DNA from: Photobacterium damselae
Lineage (GTDB): Bacteria > Pseudomonadota > Gammaproteobacteria > Enterobacterales > Vibrionaceae
Direction of reading: 5' to 3'
Length of the DNA: 64,000 nucleotides
NCBI RefSeq assembly: GCF_003026815.1
Contig: NZ_PYOG01000015.1
Location: 1 to 64,000, forward strand
The notes beneath the pieces were generated by a model that did not search any database, had not been told where the DNA came from, and saw nothing but the letters and a program-made list of their open reading frames with translations. The position numbers and the translations under genes are program-made. Of the stretch, positions 1 to 10,027 are shown one piece after another; positions within the stretch are counted from its first letter, which is position 1; every line of letters begins with the position of its first letter.

Positions 1-2
1 AT

Positions 3-890
3 CAAGAAAATGAAGAAGCATTTTCACGTCAAAAAGGTACGCAATACCCTCAAGTTAGAATGGTTTGCCAGATGGAATTAAGTAGTCACCTTATTACTGC
101 TAGTGCCTTTGATAATTACAATACCAACGAAATGGTATTGGCTGAAAAACTCATCGAAACGACACCAGATCATAGCGTAACAATGTTTGATAAGGGGTTC
201 TATTCATTAGGTTTATTAGATAAATGGCACACTACAGGTACAGAGCGACATTGGCTTATTCCTCTTAAAAAGAACGTCCAATATGAGGTCATTCGGCCTT
301 TAGGCCGCAACGATAAGCTTATACTATTACATAGTAATCCAAGGGCTAGAAAATTATGGCCTAACTTACCATCCTCGATTACAGCTCGACTCGTGACTCG
401 GAAAATTAAAGGGAAAGACTACCAAGTCTTAACGTCTATGATTGACCCTTTACGCTATCCTTCGAATGATATTGCAGCCCTCTATGAGCACCGATGGGAA
501 ATAGAATTAGGTTATCGAGAACAAAAACAATACATGTTGGGTAATCGTCTCACATTACGAAGTCGTTTACCTGAATTGGTCCGACAGGAGCTTTGGGGGA
601 TCTTATTAACATACAATTTGATTCGATATCAAATGGTTGAACTGTGCTTCAATTTAAAAGGGAACTACCTTCCTTATCAATTGAGTTTTAATGGAACATT
701 AGCCCATGTATCAGCCTTATTAGTTGGCTTACCATACTCAAGCCCAGGAGCTATTCCTCGCCAATTAAAAGGCTTTCATGCTATGGCTGAAAGTTTAATT
801 CTTGAAGGGCGAAGGGAAAGATCTTTTCCAAGGGCAGTTAAGCCAAGACCCCAACGGTATCCCAAGAAAAAGAATGCCGTTCACTCTTAA
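3..890 (+). pseudogene. IS4-family transposase, 5' end outside window
   Basis: This is the C-terminal part of a DDE transposase of the IS4 family; the open frame runs off the left edge, so the protein may be intact upstream. The IS4 signature Y-x2-R-x3-E-x6-K is visible at nt 483-527 ([15 protein letters not shown]); its Glu is the third catalytic acid. The FDKGFYS segment near nt 187 carries the second catalytic Asp. The stop codon lies inside a 30-bp palindrome that also forms the right end of the element. It is typed as a pseudogene only because the start cannot be seen; nothing in the visible part is broken. Confidence 0.85.
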
Positions 891-903
891 GTGAACGGCA
901 TTA
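873..903. repeat. IS4-type right terminal repeat with internal palindrome
   Basis: A perfect 13-bp inverted repeat (873-885 with 890-902, loop CTTA) overlaps the transposase stop. Read from the outside, the end begins TAATGCCGTTCAC, which resembles the E. coli IS4 end as I recall it (TAATGCCGATCAG). The element boundary is therefore placed at about 903. The left end and any target duplication are outside the window. Confidence 0.65.
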
Positions 904-944
904 GTCTCGATATGAGGCCGTTTTTTTATGGTTGGGTTTAGCAC

Positions 945-1415
945 TTATTTGGCTTGATGGGCGCGTAATGAGTGGCGCATGTCTAAATGGGGAATATCAT
1001 CTTCAAGATAGACCTCAGAGAACGGAGAAAAGCCATGCTGCTGATAGAAATCTTGCAGGTAATGTTGGGCTCCAATCTCAATCGAATGTTGAGGCCACAG
1101 ACGATAACAATGCTCAATAGCCTGCTGTATGAGTTGGTGTCCAAGTCCTTGCCCACGAGCCGATTGAGCTAAAGCGACACGGCCAATACTGCTTCCTGGA
1201 TATGAGATGGTCGGTGCCAATAGACGGGCACAAGCAACCAGTTTTTGTTCTTGATAGCCCAATAAGTGATAGACATCCTCTAATGTATCTTTGCCATCTA
1301 ATTCTGGATAAGGACAGGTTTGTTCAACGACAAAGACATCAACGCGGAGACGCAACAACTCATACAGTTGGTGGGTCGTCAGTTGAGAAAAAGGGAGAAG
1401 TTGCCACTGAGTCAT
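945..1415 (-). CDS. elaA: GNAT family N-acetyltransferase, ElaA type
   Basis: A 156-residue acyl-CoA-dependent N-acetyltransferase of the ElaA group; the substrate is unknown. The N-terminal LRLRVDVFVVEQ segment and the PELDGKD motif are typical of ElaA. The acetyl-CoA binding motif A appears as GRVALAQSARGQGLGHQLI (about residues 77-95). It is transcribed away from the downstream IS4 end, whose insertion lies only about 40 bp past the stop codon and seems to have removed half of its terminator. Family confidence is high, cellular role unknown. Confidence 0.85.
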   Translation of the reverse strand: MTQWQLLPFSQLTTHQLYELLRLRVDVFVVEQTCPYPELDGKDTLEDVYHLLGYQEQKLVACARLLAPTISYPGSSIGRVALAQSARGQGLGHQLIQQAIEHCYRLWPQHSIEIGAQHYLQDFYQQHGFSPFSEVYLEDDIPHLDMRHSLRAHQAK

Positions 1416-1496
1416 TGCTATGCTTCCATCTGATTGAAAAAACTACTCTATTCGGATTTATGGGTTACTGCATTAACTTATGTTAAGTCGGATCTG

Positions 1497-2066
1497 TTAA
1501 GAAGATTTCTTTAATCTGGCTTTGATTCGACTAAGACTTATCGGACTGATGCCAAGGTAAGCGGCAATATGTTGATCCGTGAGTCGCGGTAGCAGATCGG
1601 GAAATTGTTGGCAAAACAGAATATAGCGTTGCTCTGGGCTATAGAGCAGCATGAATCGTTCTTTATGCTCTTTGTGAATCAGTTGGTTTTCGAGCAGTTT
1701 TAGATAAATGGGGTGTCCTTGTTTGCGCCATATTTGTACAGCAGCAAGAGGGATTTCTACTACGATAATAGGTGTTAAGCTCTCAACCAAATAGGGTGAA
1801 GGATGCTGCAAAATGACACTTTCAAAGCCGATGATCCAATCGTGCTCCCAATAGAATTCTTTGCTAAATTCTTTTCCATCTGCAGTGAGATAACTGGCTC
1901 GGCATAATCCTTCTAAAAGAAAATAGACCGACTGATTGTGCTCACCTTGATGAGTCAGAATATGACGAGTTGGTAATTCGAGCAGTGAGGCGCTGGCCAG
2001 TAAGTTATCGATTTCCGTACGATCAAACTGGTGCTCGATTAAGTATTGACGAAATTTTGTATCCAT
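1497..2066 (-). CDS. Crp/Fnr-family transcriptional regulator
   Basis: A 189-residue regulator with an N-terminal cyclic-nucleotide-binding-like beta-barrel (about residues 15-120) and a short C-terminal winged helix-turn-helix (TDQHIAAYLGISPISLSRIKARL, about residues 163-185). There is no Fnr-type N-terminal cysteine cluster, so it is not an oxygen sensor of the FNR kind. The ligand and targets cannot be told from sequence. It is a single gene, separated from gppA downstream-strand neighbours by a strong terminator. Confidence 0.8.
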   Translation of the reverse strand: MDTKFRQYLIEHQFDRTEIDNLLASASLLELPTRHILTHQGEHNQSVYFLLEGLCRASYLTADGKEFSKEFYWEHDWIIGFESVILQHPSPYLVESLTPIIVVEIPLAAVQIWRKQGHPIYLKLLENQLIHKEHKERFMLLYSPEQRYILFCQQFPDLLPRLTDQHIAAYLGISPISLSRIKARLKKSS

Positions 2067-2073
2067 AATTTTT

Positions 2074-2106
2074 ATAAAAAAACGGCTCTATTTCACTAGA
2101 GCCGTT
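2074..2106 (-). terminator. Intrinsic terminator of gppA
   Basis: A 9-bp stem (2081-2089 AACGGCTCT with 2098-2106) with an 8-nt loop is followed on the minus strand by seven T residues. It lies just past the gppA stop codon and upstream of the Crp/Fnr-type gene. Confidence 0.85.
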
Positions 2107-2112
2107 GTTATT

Positions 2113-3618
2113 TTATTGGTTCTCAACCGTTTCAATAGTTAATGGCCACCCCATATCTGTTTGACGAGTTGCTTCTTGTTGCAACTCCGCTTCAGTTAAT
2201 GGATTTTGGGTAAGCCATCCTTTGGTTAAGGTCAATGTTAGTTTGTTATCTGTTGCGTTTATCTGAACATCGGCTTGGCAGCGTTGGTCGCGACGATGAC
2301 ATAAAATCACCGCGAGACGCAGTAATCTCAATAGGCGCGTAGCACTTTGAGCAGATAAAGCATGCTGCTCTGGTAGGCTTGATAGCTGTTCACGGAAACG
2401 GCGCAGTAGCTCAGCAATTAAATGCTTTTGCGCTCGCGTAAAGCCCGGTAAATCCAGATGATTGATTAAGTATGCAGCATGTTCGCCACTTTTCTTAAAT
2501 TCAATGCTGATCCCGATTTCATGTAATTGGGCTGCGGCAAATAGCAGTGACTGGGCTTGTGGCTCAAACTGCCATTCTGCATCGCAATCTTGCAATAACG
2601 TCATTGCGGTTTTTGCGACTTCTTCTGCGTGTAAAGTATCAAGCTGAAAGCGTTCTTGAACACTGTGTAACGTACGTGTACGGACATCATGATGGCGCAT
2701 TTGGCTCATCATCTCATACACCATACCTTCGCGCAGTGCGCCGCCTGCTAAGGTCATTGAATCAATGTTGAGTGATTCAAATAGAGCGATCAAGATTGAT
2801 AATCCGCTTGGAAAGACCAGAGCTCGCTCTAAAGTGAGGCCTTCAATATCGAGATCTTCTAGTCGTTCATACTGCATTGCTTGACGTTGTAGACGTTTCA
2901 ATTTGGCTAAGGTGATAATTTCATCCATGCCTTGCGCTAACATGATCTCTTGTAGCGCTTGAACTGTTCCACTTGCACCCACACAGGTTTCCCAGCCCAA
3001 TTGACGGTACTGTTCAACAATAGGGGCAATGGCCATTTTTGCCGCACTGATAGCTGCATTGAAGTTTTCAGCATTTAAGTGACGGTCTTTAAAATAGCTT
3101 TCAAGCCAAGTAACACAACCAATTTTGAGGCTGGTTAATGCGTTTGCCTCAAAACCTGTTCCGATAACAACTTCAGTACTCGCACCACCAATATCCACGA
3201 CAAGACGTTTGTCGCTCCCCCCAGAAGTATGAGCAACTCCTTGGTAGATGATACGAGCTTCTTCTTTACCAGGGATCACCACAATGGCGTATCCTAGGAT
3301 ATCTTTTGCTTTGGCAAGAAACTCATCGGCATTGACCGCTGTACGTAGCGCTGCTGTTCCTACAATGCGAACGTGTTCACTCGGAATATCCTGGAGACGT
3401 TCAGCAAAGAGGCTTAAGCAATCCCAGCCGCGTTGCATCGCTTCTAAGCTGAGTTCGTTGTTGCTGTTAAGACCCGCAGCGAGGCGAACCTTACGCTTAA
3501 TTTTGGCCAAGGTTTGAACATGACCATCGACTTCACGAACTACCCACATGTGGAAGCTATTGGAGCCTAAATCAATGGCGGCGTATAACGGTGATGTTGA
3601 GCTTCTTTCCATAGACAT
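2113..3618 (-). CDS. gppA: Ppx/GppA phosphatase, guanosine pentaphosphate hydrolase
   Basis: This 501-residue enzyme belongs to the exopolyphosphatase/GppA family, which converts pppGpp to ppGpp and degrades polyphosphate. The actin-like ATPase fold starts with [14 protein letters not shown] (residues 13-26), and [14 protein letters not shown] is the second phosphate-binding loop. The C-terminal third is the HD-like domain. It follows rhlB on the same strand with a 9-nt gap, the same order as rhlB-gppA in E. coli, which favours gppA over ppx. Length fits GppA (about 494 in E. coli). Confidence 0.9.
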   Translation of the reverse strand: MSMERSSTSPLYAAIDLGSNSFHMWVVREVDGHVQTLAKIKRKVRLAAGLNSNNELSLEAMQRGWDCLSLFAERLQDIPSEHVRIVGTAALRTAVNADEFLAKAKDILGYAIVVIPGKEEARIIYQGVAHTSGGSDKRLVVDIGGASTEVVIGTGFEANALTSLKIGCVTWLESYFKDRHLNAENFNAAISAAKMAIAPIVEQYRQLGWETCVGASGTVQALQEIMLAQGMDEIITLAKLKRLQRQAMQYERLEDLDIEGLTLERALVFPSGLSILIALFESLNIDSMTLAGGALREGMVYEMMSQMRHHDVRTRTLHSVQERFQLDTLHAEEVAKTAMTLLQDCDAEWQFEPQAQSLLFAAAQLHEIGISIEFKKSGEHAAYLINHLDLPGFTRAQKHLIAELLRRFREQLSSLPEQHALSAQSATRLLRLLRLAVILCHRRDQRCQADVQINATDNKLTLTLTKGWLTQNPLTEAELQQEATRQTDMGWPLTIETVENQ

Positions 3619-3627
3619 AATTCTTTA

Positions 3628-4932
3628 CTACTGTTGCTGCTGTTTTTTCTGAGCAGGACGGCGGCGATTACGCTGACGTGATTGACCTTGGCCCTGTTGA
3701 TTACTACGACGACCGCCTTGTCGTGGAGTGCGAGTAATACGAATAGGTTCTGGCAGATCTTCAAGCAGAGCAGAGGCATCATACTTTGATAATGGAATGG
3801 AATGCTCAATATAGGTTTCGATACCCGGTAAATTGATTGCATACTCTTCACAAGCAAAGCTGATCGAGTGACCGCTTGCACCTGCACGACCAGTACGGCC
3901 AATACGGTGAACATAATCTTCACAGTCATCAGGAAGATCATAGTTAAATACGTGCGTTACTTGAGGAATATGGAGGCCTCTAGCTGCGACGTCGGTTGCG
4001 ACTAGGATATCAATATCACCTTGAGTGAATTGTTCCAAGATGCGAACGCGTTTTTTCTGTGGTACATCACCAGTTAATAGACCAACACGGTGTCCGTCGG
4101 CGGCTAAATGGCCCCAAACGTCTTCACAGCGATGCTTCGTATTAGCAAAAATAATTGCGCGATCTGGCCATTCTTCTTCGATCAACGTTTGCAATAAGCG
4201 CATCTTATCGTTGTTAGATGGGTAGAACAGCTCTTCTTGGATGCGATGACCAGTTTTTTGCTCAGGTTCAACCACAACGCTTTCTGGCGTATTCATATGT
4301 TCAAATGCAAGTTCTTTTACGCGATAAGATAGCGTGGCAGAGAACAGCATATTGCGACGTTGATCCGGTGCAGGCATACGACGGAATAAGAAGCGAATGT
4401 CTTTGATAAAACCTAAATCGAACATACGGTCAGCTTCATCAAGTACAACGGCTTGAATCGAACGTAAGTCGATCACTCGCTGCTTGTAGAAATCGATGAT
4501 GCGACCACAAGTACCGATAAGAATATCAACACCGTCTGTCAGTTTCTTTTGCTGCTTCTCGTACGGTTCGCCACCGTAAGCAAGACCTGCCGTTAGGCCC
4601 GTACTTGCAATAAGAGGTGCGGCATCGTTATAAATCTGGATCGCCAATTCACGCGTTGGAGCAAGAATGATTGCTCGTGGCTGGTTTGGCTTTCGCTCTT
4701 CTGATGCTGGAGTCTCCAGTAAATGGTTAAAAGTCGCGGTCAAAAAGGCTAAAGTTTTGCCTGTACCCGTTTGGGCCTGTCCCGCAATATCATGGCCGGA
4801 GAGCACTACCGGCAATGCCAAAGCCTGAATCGGGGTACAATTATGGAACCCTTTTTCTTCTAGGCCTTTCAAAACCAAAGGATTTAACCCTAGGTCGGCA
4901 AATTTCTGCTCTGTGATATGAGTCGTCTTCAT
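3628..4932 (-). CDS. rhlB: ATP-dependent RNA helicase RhlB
   Basis: A 434-residue DEAD-box helicase; in E. coli RhlB is the degradosome helicase that unwinds structured RNA for PNPase. Visible motifs are the Q motif ([11 protein letters not shown]), Walker A AQTGTGKT (53-60), DEAD (165-168), SAT (about 200) and [10 protein letters not shown]. The C-terminal tail after about residue 400 is rich in Arg, Gln and Lys and probably contacts RNA. It is divergent from trxA, as in E. coli, with a shared promoter region of about 110 bp. Confidence 0.95.
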   Translation of the reverse strand: MKTTHITEQKFADLGLNPLVLKGLEEKGFHNCTPIQALALPVVLSGHDIAGQAQTGTGKTLAFLTATFNHLLETPASEERKPNQPRAIILAPTRELAIQIYNDAAPLIASTGLTAGLAYGGEPYEKQQKKLTDGVDILIGTCGRIIDFYKQRVIDLRSIQAVVLDEADRMFDLGFIKDIRFLFRRMPAPDQRRNMLFSATLSYRVKELAFEHMNTPESVVVEPEQKTGHRIQEELFYPSNNDKMRLLQTLIEEEWPDRAIIFANTKHRCEDVWGHLAADGHRVGLLTGDVPQKKRVRILEQFTQGDIDILVATDVAARGLHIPQVTHVFNYDLPDDCEDYVHRIGRTGRAGASGHSISFACEEYAINLPGIETYIEHSIPLSKYDASALLEDLPEPIRITRTPRQGGRRSNQQGQGQSRQRNRRRPAQKKQQQQ

Positions 4933-5044
4933 ACATATAGAATATCAGCTTAGGGTTGCAATACGAAACGGATTCAATTCAAATAGGAGATCGATTTGCC
5001 GGTAAAATGAAATCGGCTGTGAAAATCAACCATTGGAGTGGAAG

Positions 5045-5371
5045 ATGAGCGACAAGATTGTGCAGCTTACAGATGCAAGTTTCGACAGCGATGTAGTTAA
5101 CGCTGCTGGCCCTGTATTAGTTGATTTCTGGGCAGAGTGGTGTGGTCCTTGTAAAATGATCGCGCCAATTCTTGATGAAATCGCTGAAGAGTATGAAGGC
5201 AAACTGACGATTGGTAAGTTAAATATCGATCAGAATGCTGGAACACCACCAAAATTTGGTATCCGTGGTATTCCAACACTACTGCTGTTTAAAGACGGCA
5301 GTGTTGCAGCAACAAAAGTGGGTGCGCTATCTAAGACCCAGCTTAAAGAGTTCCTAGACGCGAACCTATAA
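5045..5371 (+). CDS. trxA: Thioredoxin 1
   Basis: A 108-residue cytoplasmic disulfide reductase with the WCGPCK redox centre (Cys33, Cys36). An in-frame TTG at 5033 would add four residues, but the ATG at 5045 has a GGAG Shine-Dalgarno six bases upstream and gives the usual thioredoxin length, so it is preferred. Divergent from rhlB and upstream of rho, as in enterobacteria. Confidence 0.97.
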   Translation: MSDKIVQLTDASFDSDVVNAAGPVLVDFWAEWCGPCKMIAPILDEIAEEYEGKLTIGKLNIDQNAGTPPKFGIRGIPTLLLFKDGSVAATKVGALSKTQLKEFLDANL

Positions 5372-5388
5372 GCCGCTTTTTTTGCAAT

Positions 5389-5416
5389 CTGCGCACAAAT
5401 TCCCAGTTGTGCGCAG
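5389..5416 (+). terminator. Hairpin after trxA
   Basis: A perfect 10-bp inverted repeat (CTGCGCACAA, 5389-5398, with 5407-5416) follows the trxA stop by 17 bp. No T-tract follows, so it may be an mRNA 3' stabiliser or part of the rho leader rather than a true intrinsic terminator. Confidence 0.5.
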
Positions 5417-5582
5417 AGCATCTTCGGTCTATGCTAGACGGAGATGAGATTTAGTGCTAACTTATTGCACGTTATTTATACACACGAACACTTCTTGACC
5501 AGCTCCATTGGTCAACCGAATTCTCAGTTTTTTCAACTTAACTTACAGAACCCCTATTTTGACAGACAAGAAACCCACCACT

Positions 5583-6842
5583 ATGAATCTTACAGAATTG
5601 AAGAAGCAACCTATTTCTAATTTGGTTGCACTTGGTGAAAGCTTAGGATTAGAAAACCTAGCGCGTTTGAGAAAACAAGACATCATCTTCTCTATCCTCA
5701 AACAGCATGCAAAAAGTGGTGAGGACATTTTTGGTGATGGTGTTCTAGAAATTCTTCAAGATGGCTTCGGCTTCCTCCGCTCTGCAGACAGTTCTTACCT
5801 TGCCGGTCCAGACGATATCTACGTCTCTCCAAGTCAAATCCGCCGCTTCAACCTTCGCACTGGTGACACAATTTCAGGCAAAATTCGCCCACCTAAAGAT
5901 GGCGAACGTTACTTTGCACTACTGAAAGTCAACGAAGTTAACTACGATAAGCCGGATAACGCTCGCAACAAGATCTTGTTTGAGAACTTAACTCCACTAC
6001 ACGCAAATGAACGTATGCGTATGGAGCGCGGTAATGGCTCAACAGAAGACATCACAGCTCGTGTTCTTGATTTGGCATCGCCAATCGGTAAAGGTCAGCG
6101 TGGCCTGATTGTTGCGCCACCGAAAGCCGGTAAGACCATGTTGCTACAGAACATCGCTCAAAGCATCGCGCACAACCACCCAGAGTGTGAGTTGATGGTA
6201 TTGCTTATCGACGAACGTCCAGAAGAAGTAACCGAAATGCAGCGTCTAGTAAAAGGCGAAGTAGTTGCTTCAACGTTTGATGAACCAGCATCTCGTCACG
6301 TACAAGTGGCAGAAATGGTTATTGAGAAAGCAAAACGTCTAGTAGAACACAAGAAAGATGTGGTTATCCTACTTGACTCCATCACTCGTCTTGCGCGTGC
6401 CTATAACACCGTAGTTCCATCATCAGGTAAAGTATTAACTGGTGGTGTGGACGCTAATGCCCTTCACCGTCCAAAGCGCTTCTTTGGTGCAGCTCGTAAC
6501 GTAGAAGAAGGCGGTAGCTTAACAATCATCGCAACAGCACTGGTTGATACTGGTTCTAAGATGGATGAAGTAATTTACGAAGAATTTAAAGGTACAGGTA
6601 ACATGGAACTGCACCTATCTCGTAAGATTGCTGAAAAACGTGTATTCCCAGCGATTGATTTCAACCGTTCTGGTACTCGTCGTGAAGAGCTACTGGCGAA
6701 AGCTGATGAGCTACAAAAGATGTGGATTCTGCGTAAGATCGTTCACCCAATGGGCGAGATCGACAGCATGGAATTCCTAATCGGTAAACTGTCTATGACT
6801 AAGACAAACGATGAATTCTTCGATGCAATGCGTCGTCAGTAA
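5583..6842 (+). CDS. rho: Transcription termination factor Rho
   Basis: A 419-residue hexameric RNA helicase that ends transcription at Rho-dependent sites. The ATG at 5583 reproduces the E. coli length and start (MNLTELK); a longer GTG frame from 5508 adds 25 unrelated residues and is not used. The N-terminal Rho and RNA-binding cold-shock-like domains cover about residues 1-130, and Walker A is APPKAGKT (about 178-185). No clear Shine-Dalgarno precedes the start. Codon use is strongly biased (CGT, CTA, GTA), as for a highly expressed gene. Confidence 0.97.
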   Translation: MNLTELKKQPISNLVALGESLGLENLARLRKQDIIFSILKQHAKSGEDIFGDGVLEILQDGFGFLRSADSSYLAGPDDIYVSPSQIRRFNLRTGDTISGKIRPPKDGERYFALLKVNEVNYDKPDNARNKILFENLTPLHANERMRMERGNGSTEDITARVLDLASPIGKGQRGLIVAPPKAGKTMLLQNIAQSIAHNHPECELMVLLIDERPEEVTEMQRLVKGEVVASTFDEPASRHVQVAEMVIEKAKRLVEHKKDVVILLDSITRLARAYNTVVPSSGKVLTGGVDANALHRPKRFFGAARNVEEGGSLTIIATALVDTGSKMDEVIYEEFKGTGNMELHLSRKIAEKRVFPAIDFNRSGTRREELLAKADELQKMWILRKIVHPMGEIDSMEFLIGKLSMTKTNDEFFDAMRRQ

Positions 6843-6870
6843 TCGTTTATTTTAGCAGTACACAGTGAAA

Positions 6871-6900
6871 AGCTCGGCCTTAAACGGTCGGGCTTTTTTA
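6871..6900 (+). terminator. Intrinsic terminator of rho
   Basis: AGCTCGGCC (6871-6879) pairs with GGTCGGGCT (6885-6893) through two G-T wobbles and is followed by a run of T residues. Confidence 0.85.
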
Positions 6901-7039
6901 TTGGCTGAAATCTATGAAATTGCTGCTATTCCTTGATTTTAATGCGGTTATTTGCCGTGAAATAGCAGCGATTTAAAGGTGAGTATTACTCAACATCTCG
7001 CTATACTGAGCGCAACATATTGATCACTTGGTAAGCGAC

Positions 7040-8896
7040 ATGAAGTTTCAAGATTTACGTGATTTTATCGATTATCTCGAAGCACAAGGACAGTTAAAGC
7101 GTATCAGTCATCCGGTTGACCCTAACCAGGAGATAACGGAAATTTGTGACCGTACTTTGCGAGCAAAGGGGCCTGCATTACTGTTTGAAAACCCGATTGG
7201 CTACGACATTCCTGTTCTGGCTAACTTATTTGGTACTCCTGAACGAGTGGCGATGGGAATGGGGCGAACCGATGTAAAAGAGTTGCGTCAAGTGGGAGAG
7301 TGGCTTGCTTATCTCAAAGAGCCTGAGCCACCGCAAGGCTTGCGTGATGCCTTTAATAAGTTGCCTGTGTTTAAGCAAGTGCTCAATATGCCGGTTAAGC
7401 GTCTGCGCAAAGCGCCATGTCAGGAAGTGGTGTGGCAAGGGGATGAGGTTGATTTAGATAAAATCCCAGTTATGAGTTGCTGGCCTGATGATGTGGCCCC
7501 TTTGCTTACTTGGGGGCTTACCATCACGAAAGGACCGAATAAGAAACGTCAGAATCTAGGAATTTATCGCCAGCAAAAAATTGCGAAGAATAAAGTCATC
7601 ATGCGTTGGCTCGCTCATCGTGGTGGCGCGCTAGATCTGCGTGATTGGATGGAGACCCACCCAGGACAACCTTTTCCTGTAACTGTGGCATTTGGTGCTG
7701 ATCCTGCCACGATTTTAGGTGCTGTAACACCAGTTCCAGATACTTTATCTGAGTACGCCTTTGCTGGATTATTGCGTGGTCGCCGTACAGAAGTGGTGAA
7801 AAGTCTAAGTAATGATCTTGATATTCCAGCCAGTGCCGAAATTGTCATGGAAGGATATATCGATCCCAATGAGTTTGCTTTAGAGGGCCCTTATGGAGAT
7901 CACACTGGTTACTACAATGAGACAGAACAGCATCATGTCTTTACGATTACCCATCTTTCTATGAAGCAAAAGCCTATTTATCACAGTACTTATACGGGAC
8001 GTCCACCGGATGAGCCTGCGGTATTGGGTGTGGCATTAAATGAAGTGTTTGTGCCTATTTTGCAAAAGCAATTTCCTGAGATTGAAGATTTCTATTTACC
8101 GCCAGAAGGGTGTTCCTATCGTATGGCGGTGGTGACCATTAAAAAGCAATATCCCGGTCATGCGAAACGGATCATGATGGGGGTGTGGTCGTTCCTACGC
8201 CAGTTTATGTACACCAAGTACGTAGTAATTTGTGATCATGATGTTGATGCGCGGAGCTGGGATAGCGTCATACCTGCCATTACCGCAAATATGGACCCAG
8301 TTACGGATTCTTTATTTATTGATCATACTCCTATTGATTCATTAGATTTTGCCTCTCCTGTCGTTGGGCTTGGTTCTAAAATGGGGTTAGATGCGACACG
8401 TAAATGGCCGGCAGAATTAATTGGTAGATCTCCCGATTGTTCGGTAACTGAGGTTATCGATTTGATTGCTAAAGAGGCCCAGCTGCGTGAGACATATCCA
8501 CAAATCATTGACTGTTATTTCCCGCCACAAGCAAAAGATCATAGTATGGCTCTAGTGAGTATTGATAAGCAGGCGGTGGGTGATGGTAAAGCGATGATTG
8601 AAGCGCTTTGGCATCAAATGAGCCAATTTACGACGCCTAAATTTGTCATCATTTGTGATGGTGATGTAAATGTCCGTGATTGGAATGATGTGATTTGGGC
8701 TATTACCACTCGCATGGATCCAACCCGTGATACGATTTCAGTTCCAGCAGGGGCTACATCTAGCAAAATGGGTCTTGATGCGACCAATAAATTGCCGGGT
8801 GAAACAGAACGAGAGTGGGGTACCCCCATAGTCAAAGATCGGAAAATCGTTGCCAAAATCGATGCGATATGGGAACAATTAGCCATTATTAAATAA
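7040..8896 (+). CDS. ubiD: 4-hydroxy-3-polyprenylbenzoate decarboxylase
   Basis: A 618-residue prenylated-FMN-dependent decarboxylase of ubiquinone synthesis, acting on 4-hydroxy-3-polyprenylbenzoate. The whole length matches UbiD, including the N-terminal [14 protein letters not shown] and the central [12 protein letters not shown] segment. The ATG at 7040 is preferred to an in-frame TTG at 7028. The C-terminal half holds a near-duplicated segment ([17 protein letters not shown] near 8140 and a related [17 protein letters not shown] near 8560). It precedes a ferredoxin gene and fre; ubiD-fre is also adjacent in E. coli. Confidence 0.95.
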   Translation: MKFQDLRDFIDYLEAQGQLKRISHPVDPNQEITEICDRTLRAKGPALLFENPIGYDIPVLANLFGTPERVAMGMGRTDVKELRQVGEWLAYLKEPEPPQGLRDAFNKLPVFKQVLNMPVKRLRKAPCQEVVWQGDEVDLDKIPVMSCWPDDVAPLLTWGLTITKGPNKKRQNLGIYRQQKIAKNKVIMRWLAHRGGALDLRDWMETHPGQPFPVTVAFGADPATILGAVTPVPDTLSEYAFAGLLRGRRTEVVKSLSNDLDIPASAEIVMEGYIDPNEFALEGPYGDHTGYYNETEQHHVFTITHLSMKQKPIYHSTYTGRPPDEPAVLGVALNEVFVPILQKQFPEIEDFYLPPEGCSYRMAVVTIKKQYPGHAKRIMMGVWSFLRQFMYTKYVVICDHDVDARSWDSVIPAITANMDPVTDSLFIDHTPIDSLDFASPVVGLGSKMGLDATRKWPAELIGRSPDCSVTEVIDLIAKEAQLRETYPQIIDCYFPPQAKDHSMALVSIDKQAVGDGKAMIEALWHQMSQFTTPKFVIICDGDVNVRDWNDVIWAITTRMDPTRDTISVPAGATSSKMGLDATNKLPGETEREWGTPIVKDRKIVAKIDAIWEQLAIIK

Positions 8897-8954
8897 TAGG
8901 GTTGGAGTTTCTCTGGTTTGTCGAATAAGAGAGATTACCAGCTAGAATCTATCT

Positions 8955-9221
8955 ATGTATCAAGTTCACCTGTTGCCGTTAAATATAAAATTTGTGGTTG
9001 ATGATAAGCAAACCCTATTGGAGGCAGCGCTCAACGCAGGTGTGGCTTTCCCTCATCGTTGTCAGGTTGGCGTATGTGCGATGTGTTTATGTCGTATGGT
9101 TGAAGGCGAAGTATTCTATCAGCTAGAGCCGATGTTAACTGAAGATGAGATCGAACAAGGTTGGATTGCGCCCTGTTCTGCCTATGCAAAAAGCGACTTG
9201 GTACTGGATTTACGAGGATAA
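8955..9221 (+). CDS. Small plant-type [2Fe-2S] ferredoxin
   Basis: An 88-residue electron carrier. The cluster ligands are the C-x4-C-x2-C motif (CQVGVCAMC) plus a distal Cys in APCSAY. It lies between ubiD and fre with 58 bp and 7 bp gaps, so it is probably cotranscribed. Its partner is not established; the neighbouring flavin reductase could pass electrons to it, or it could serve an oxygenase or the ribonucleotide reductase cofactor, as the similar YfaE does in E. coli. No good Shine-Dalgarno is visible at this start. Confidence 0.85.
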   Translation: MYQVHLLPLNIKFVVDDKQTLLEAALNAGVAFPHRCQVGVCAMCLCRMVEGEVFYQLEPMLTEDEIEQGWIAPCSAYAKSDLVLDLRG

Positions 9222-9228
9222 TAAATAC

Positions 9229-9933
9229 ATGAAATGCGAAGTAACGTCAGTTGAATCGGTGGCATGCCATACCTATAAAATTTTATTAAAACCTGAGCTT
9301 CCGGTTGAGTTTAAAGCTGGCCAGTATCTGCTTGCTGTGATGGGAGAAAAAGATAAGCGCCCATTTTCGATTGCCAGCAGTCCATGTCGCGATGGTGAAT
9401 TAGAATTACATATTGGTGCTGCTGAACATAATGCTTACGCCTTAGAAGTGGTCGATGCGATGAAAGCGGCATTAGAGCAAGGGGAGGCTATCTCGATTGA
9501 AGCACCCCATGGCGAAGCGTGGTTACGTGCCGATAGCGATAAACCTTTACTGCTGGTTGCTGGTGGTACTGGATTTTCTTATGTACGCAGTATTTTAGAT
9601 AACTGTCTAAGTCGTGGTTTTACTCAACCTATTTTTATCTACTGGGGCGGTCGTGACATCTGTCAGTTGTATGCTAATGATGAGTTACAAGCGCTCGCAA
9701 AACAGTATCCAAATGTCACCTATGTACCTGTGGTTGAAACGGCACCAAGCGATTGGCAAGGGAAGATTGGTAATGTGTTAGACGCGGTAGAGCAAGATTT
9801 TGTTAGCCTTAGCGATTACGATATCTATATCTGTGGTCGTTTTGAAATGGCAGGTGCTGCTCGAGAGCGTTTTACTAATGGAAAAGGTGCGATACGTGAG
9901 CGTATTTTTGCTGACGCCTTCTCGTTTATCTAG
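9229..9933 (+). CDS. fre: NAD(P)H-flavin reductase
   Basis: A 234-residue flavin reductase that uses NAD(P)H to reduce free FMN, FAD or riboflavin. The flavin-binding motif RPFSIASSP and the nucleotide-binding [14 protein letters not shown] are both present. The ATG at 9229 has GAGGA upstream and gives the E. coli length (233); the longer open frame from 9145 overlaps the ferredoxin and is not used. In luminous relatives Fre-type enzymes can supply FMNH2 to luciferase, but no lux genes are in this window. Confidence 0.95.
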   Translation: MKCEVTSVESVACHTYKILLKPELPVEFKAGQYLLAVMGEKDKRPFSIASSPCRDGELELHIGAAEHNAYALEVVDAMKAALEQGEAISIEAPHGEAWLRADSDKPLLLVAGGTGFSYVRSILDNCLSRGFTQPIFIYWGGRDICQLYANDELQALAKQYPNVTYVPVVETAPSDWQGKIGNVLDAVEQDFVSLSDYDIYICGRFEMAGAARERFTNGKGAIRERIFADAFSFI

Positions 9934-9976
9934 ACTCTTTTTCTAACTATCTCATCTGATTTTACCGCTTAACGAT

Positions 9977-10010
9977 CATCGCCACCGATTAATGGTGGCG
10001 ATGTACTTTT
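9977..10010. terminator. Terminator between convergent fre and DMT gene
   Basis: A perfect 10-bp stem CATCGCCACC/GGTGGCGATG (9977-9986, 9994-10003) with a 7-nt loop is followed on the plus strand by TACTTTTC. It probably serves fre. Confidence 0.75.
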
Positions 10011-10027
10011 CTCATTATGGTGTGAGG

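Noticed and set aside
932..1486. Three plus-strand frames opposite elaA
   Set aside because: They are shadows of the acetyltransferase gene, with no ribosome-binding sites or family features.
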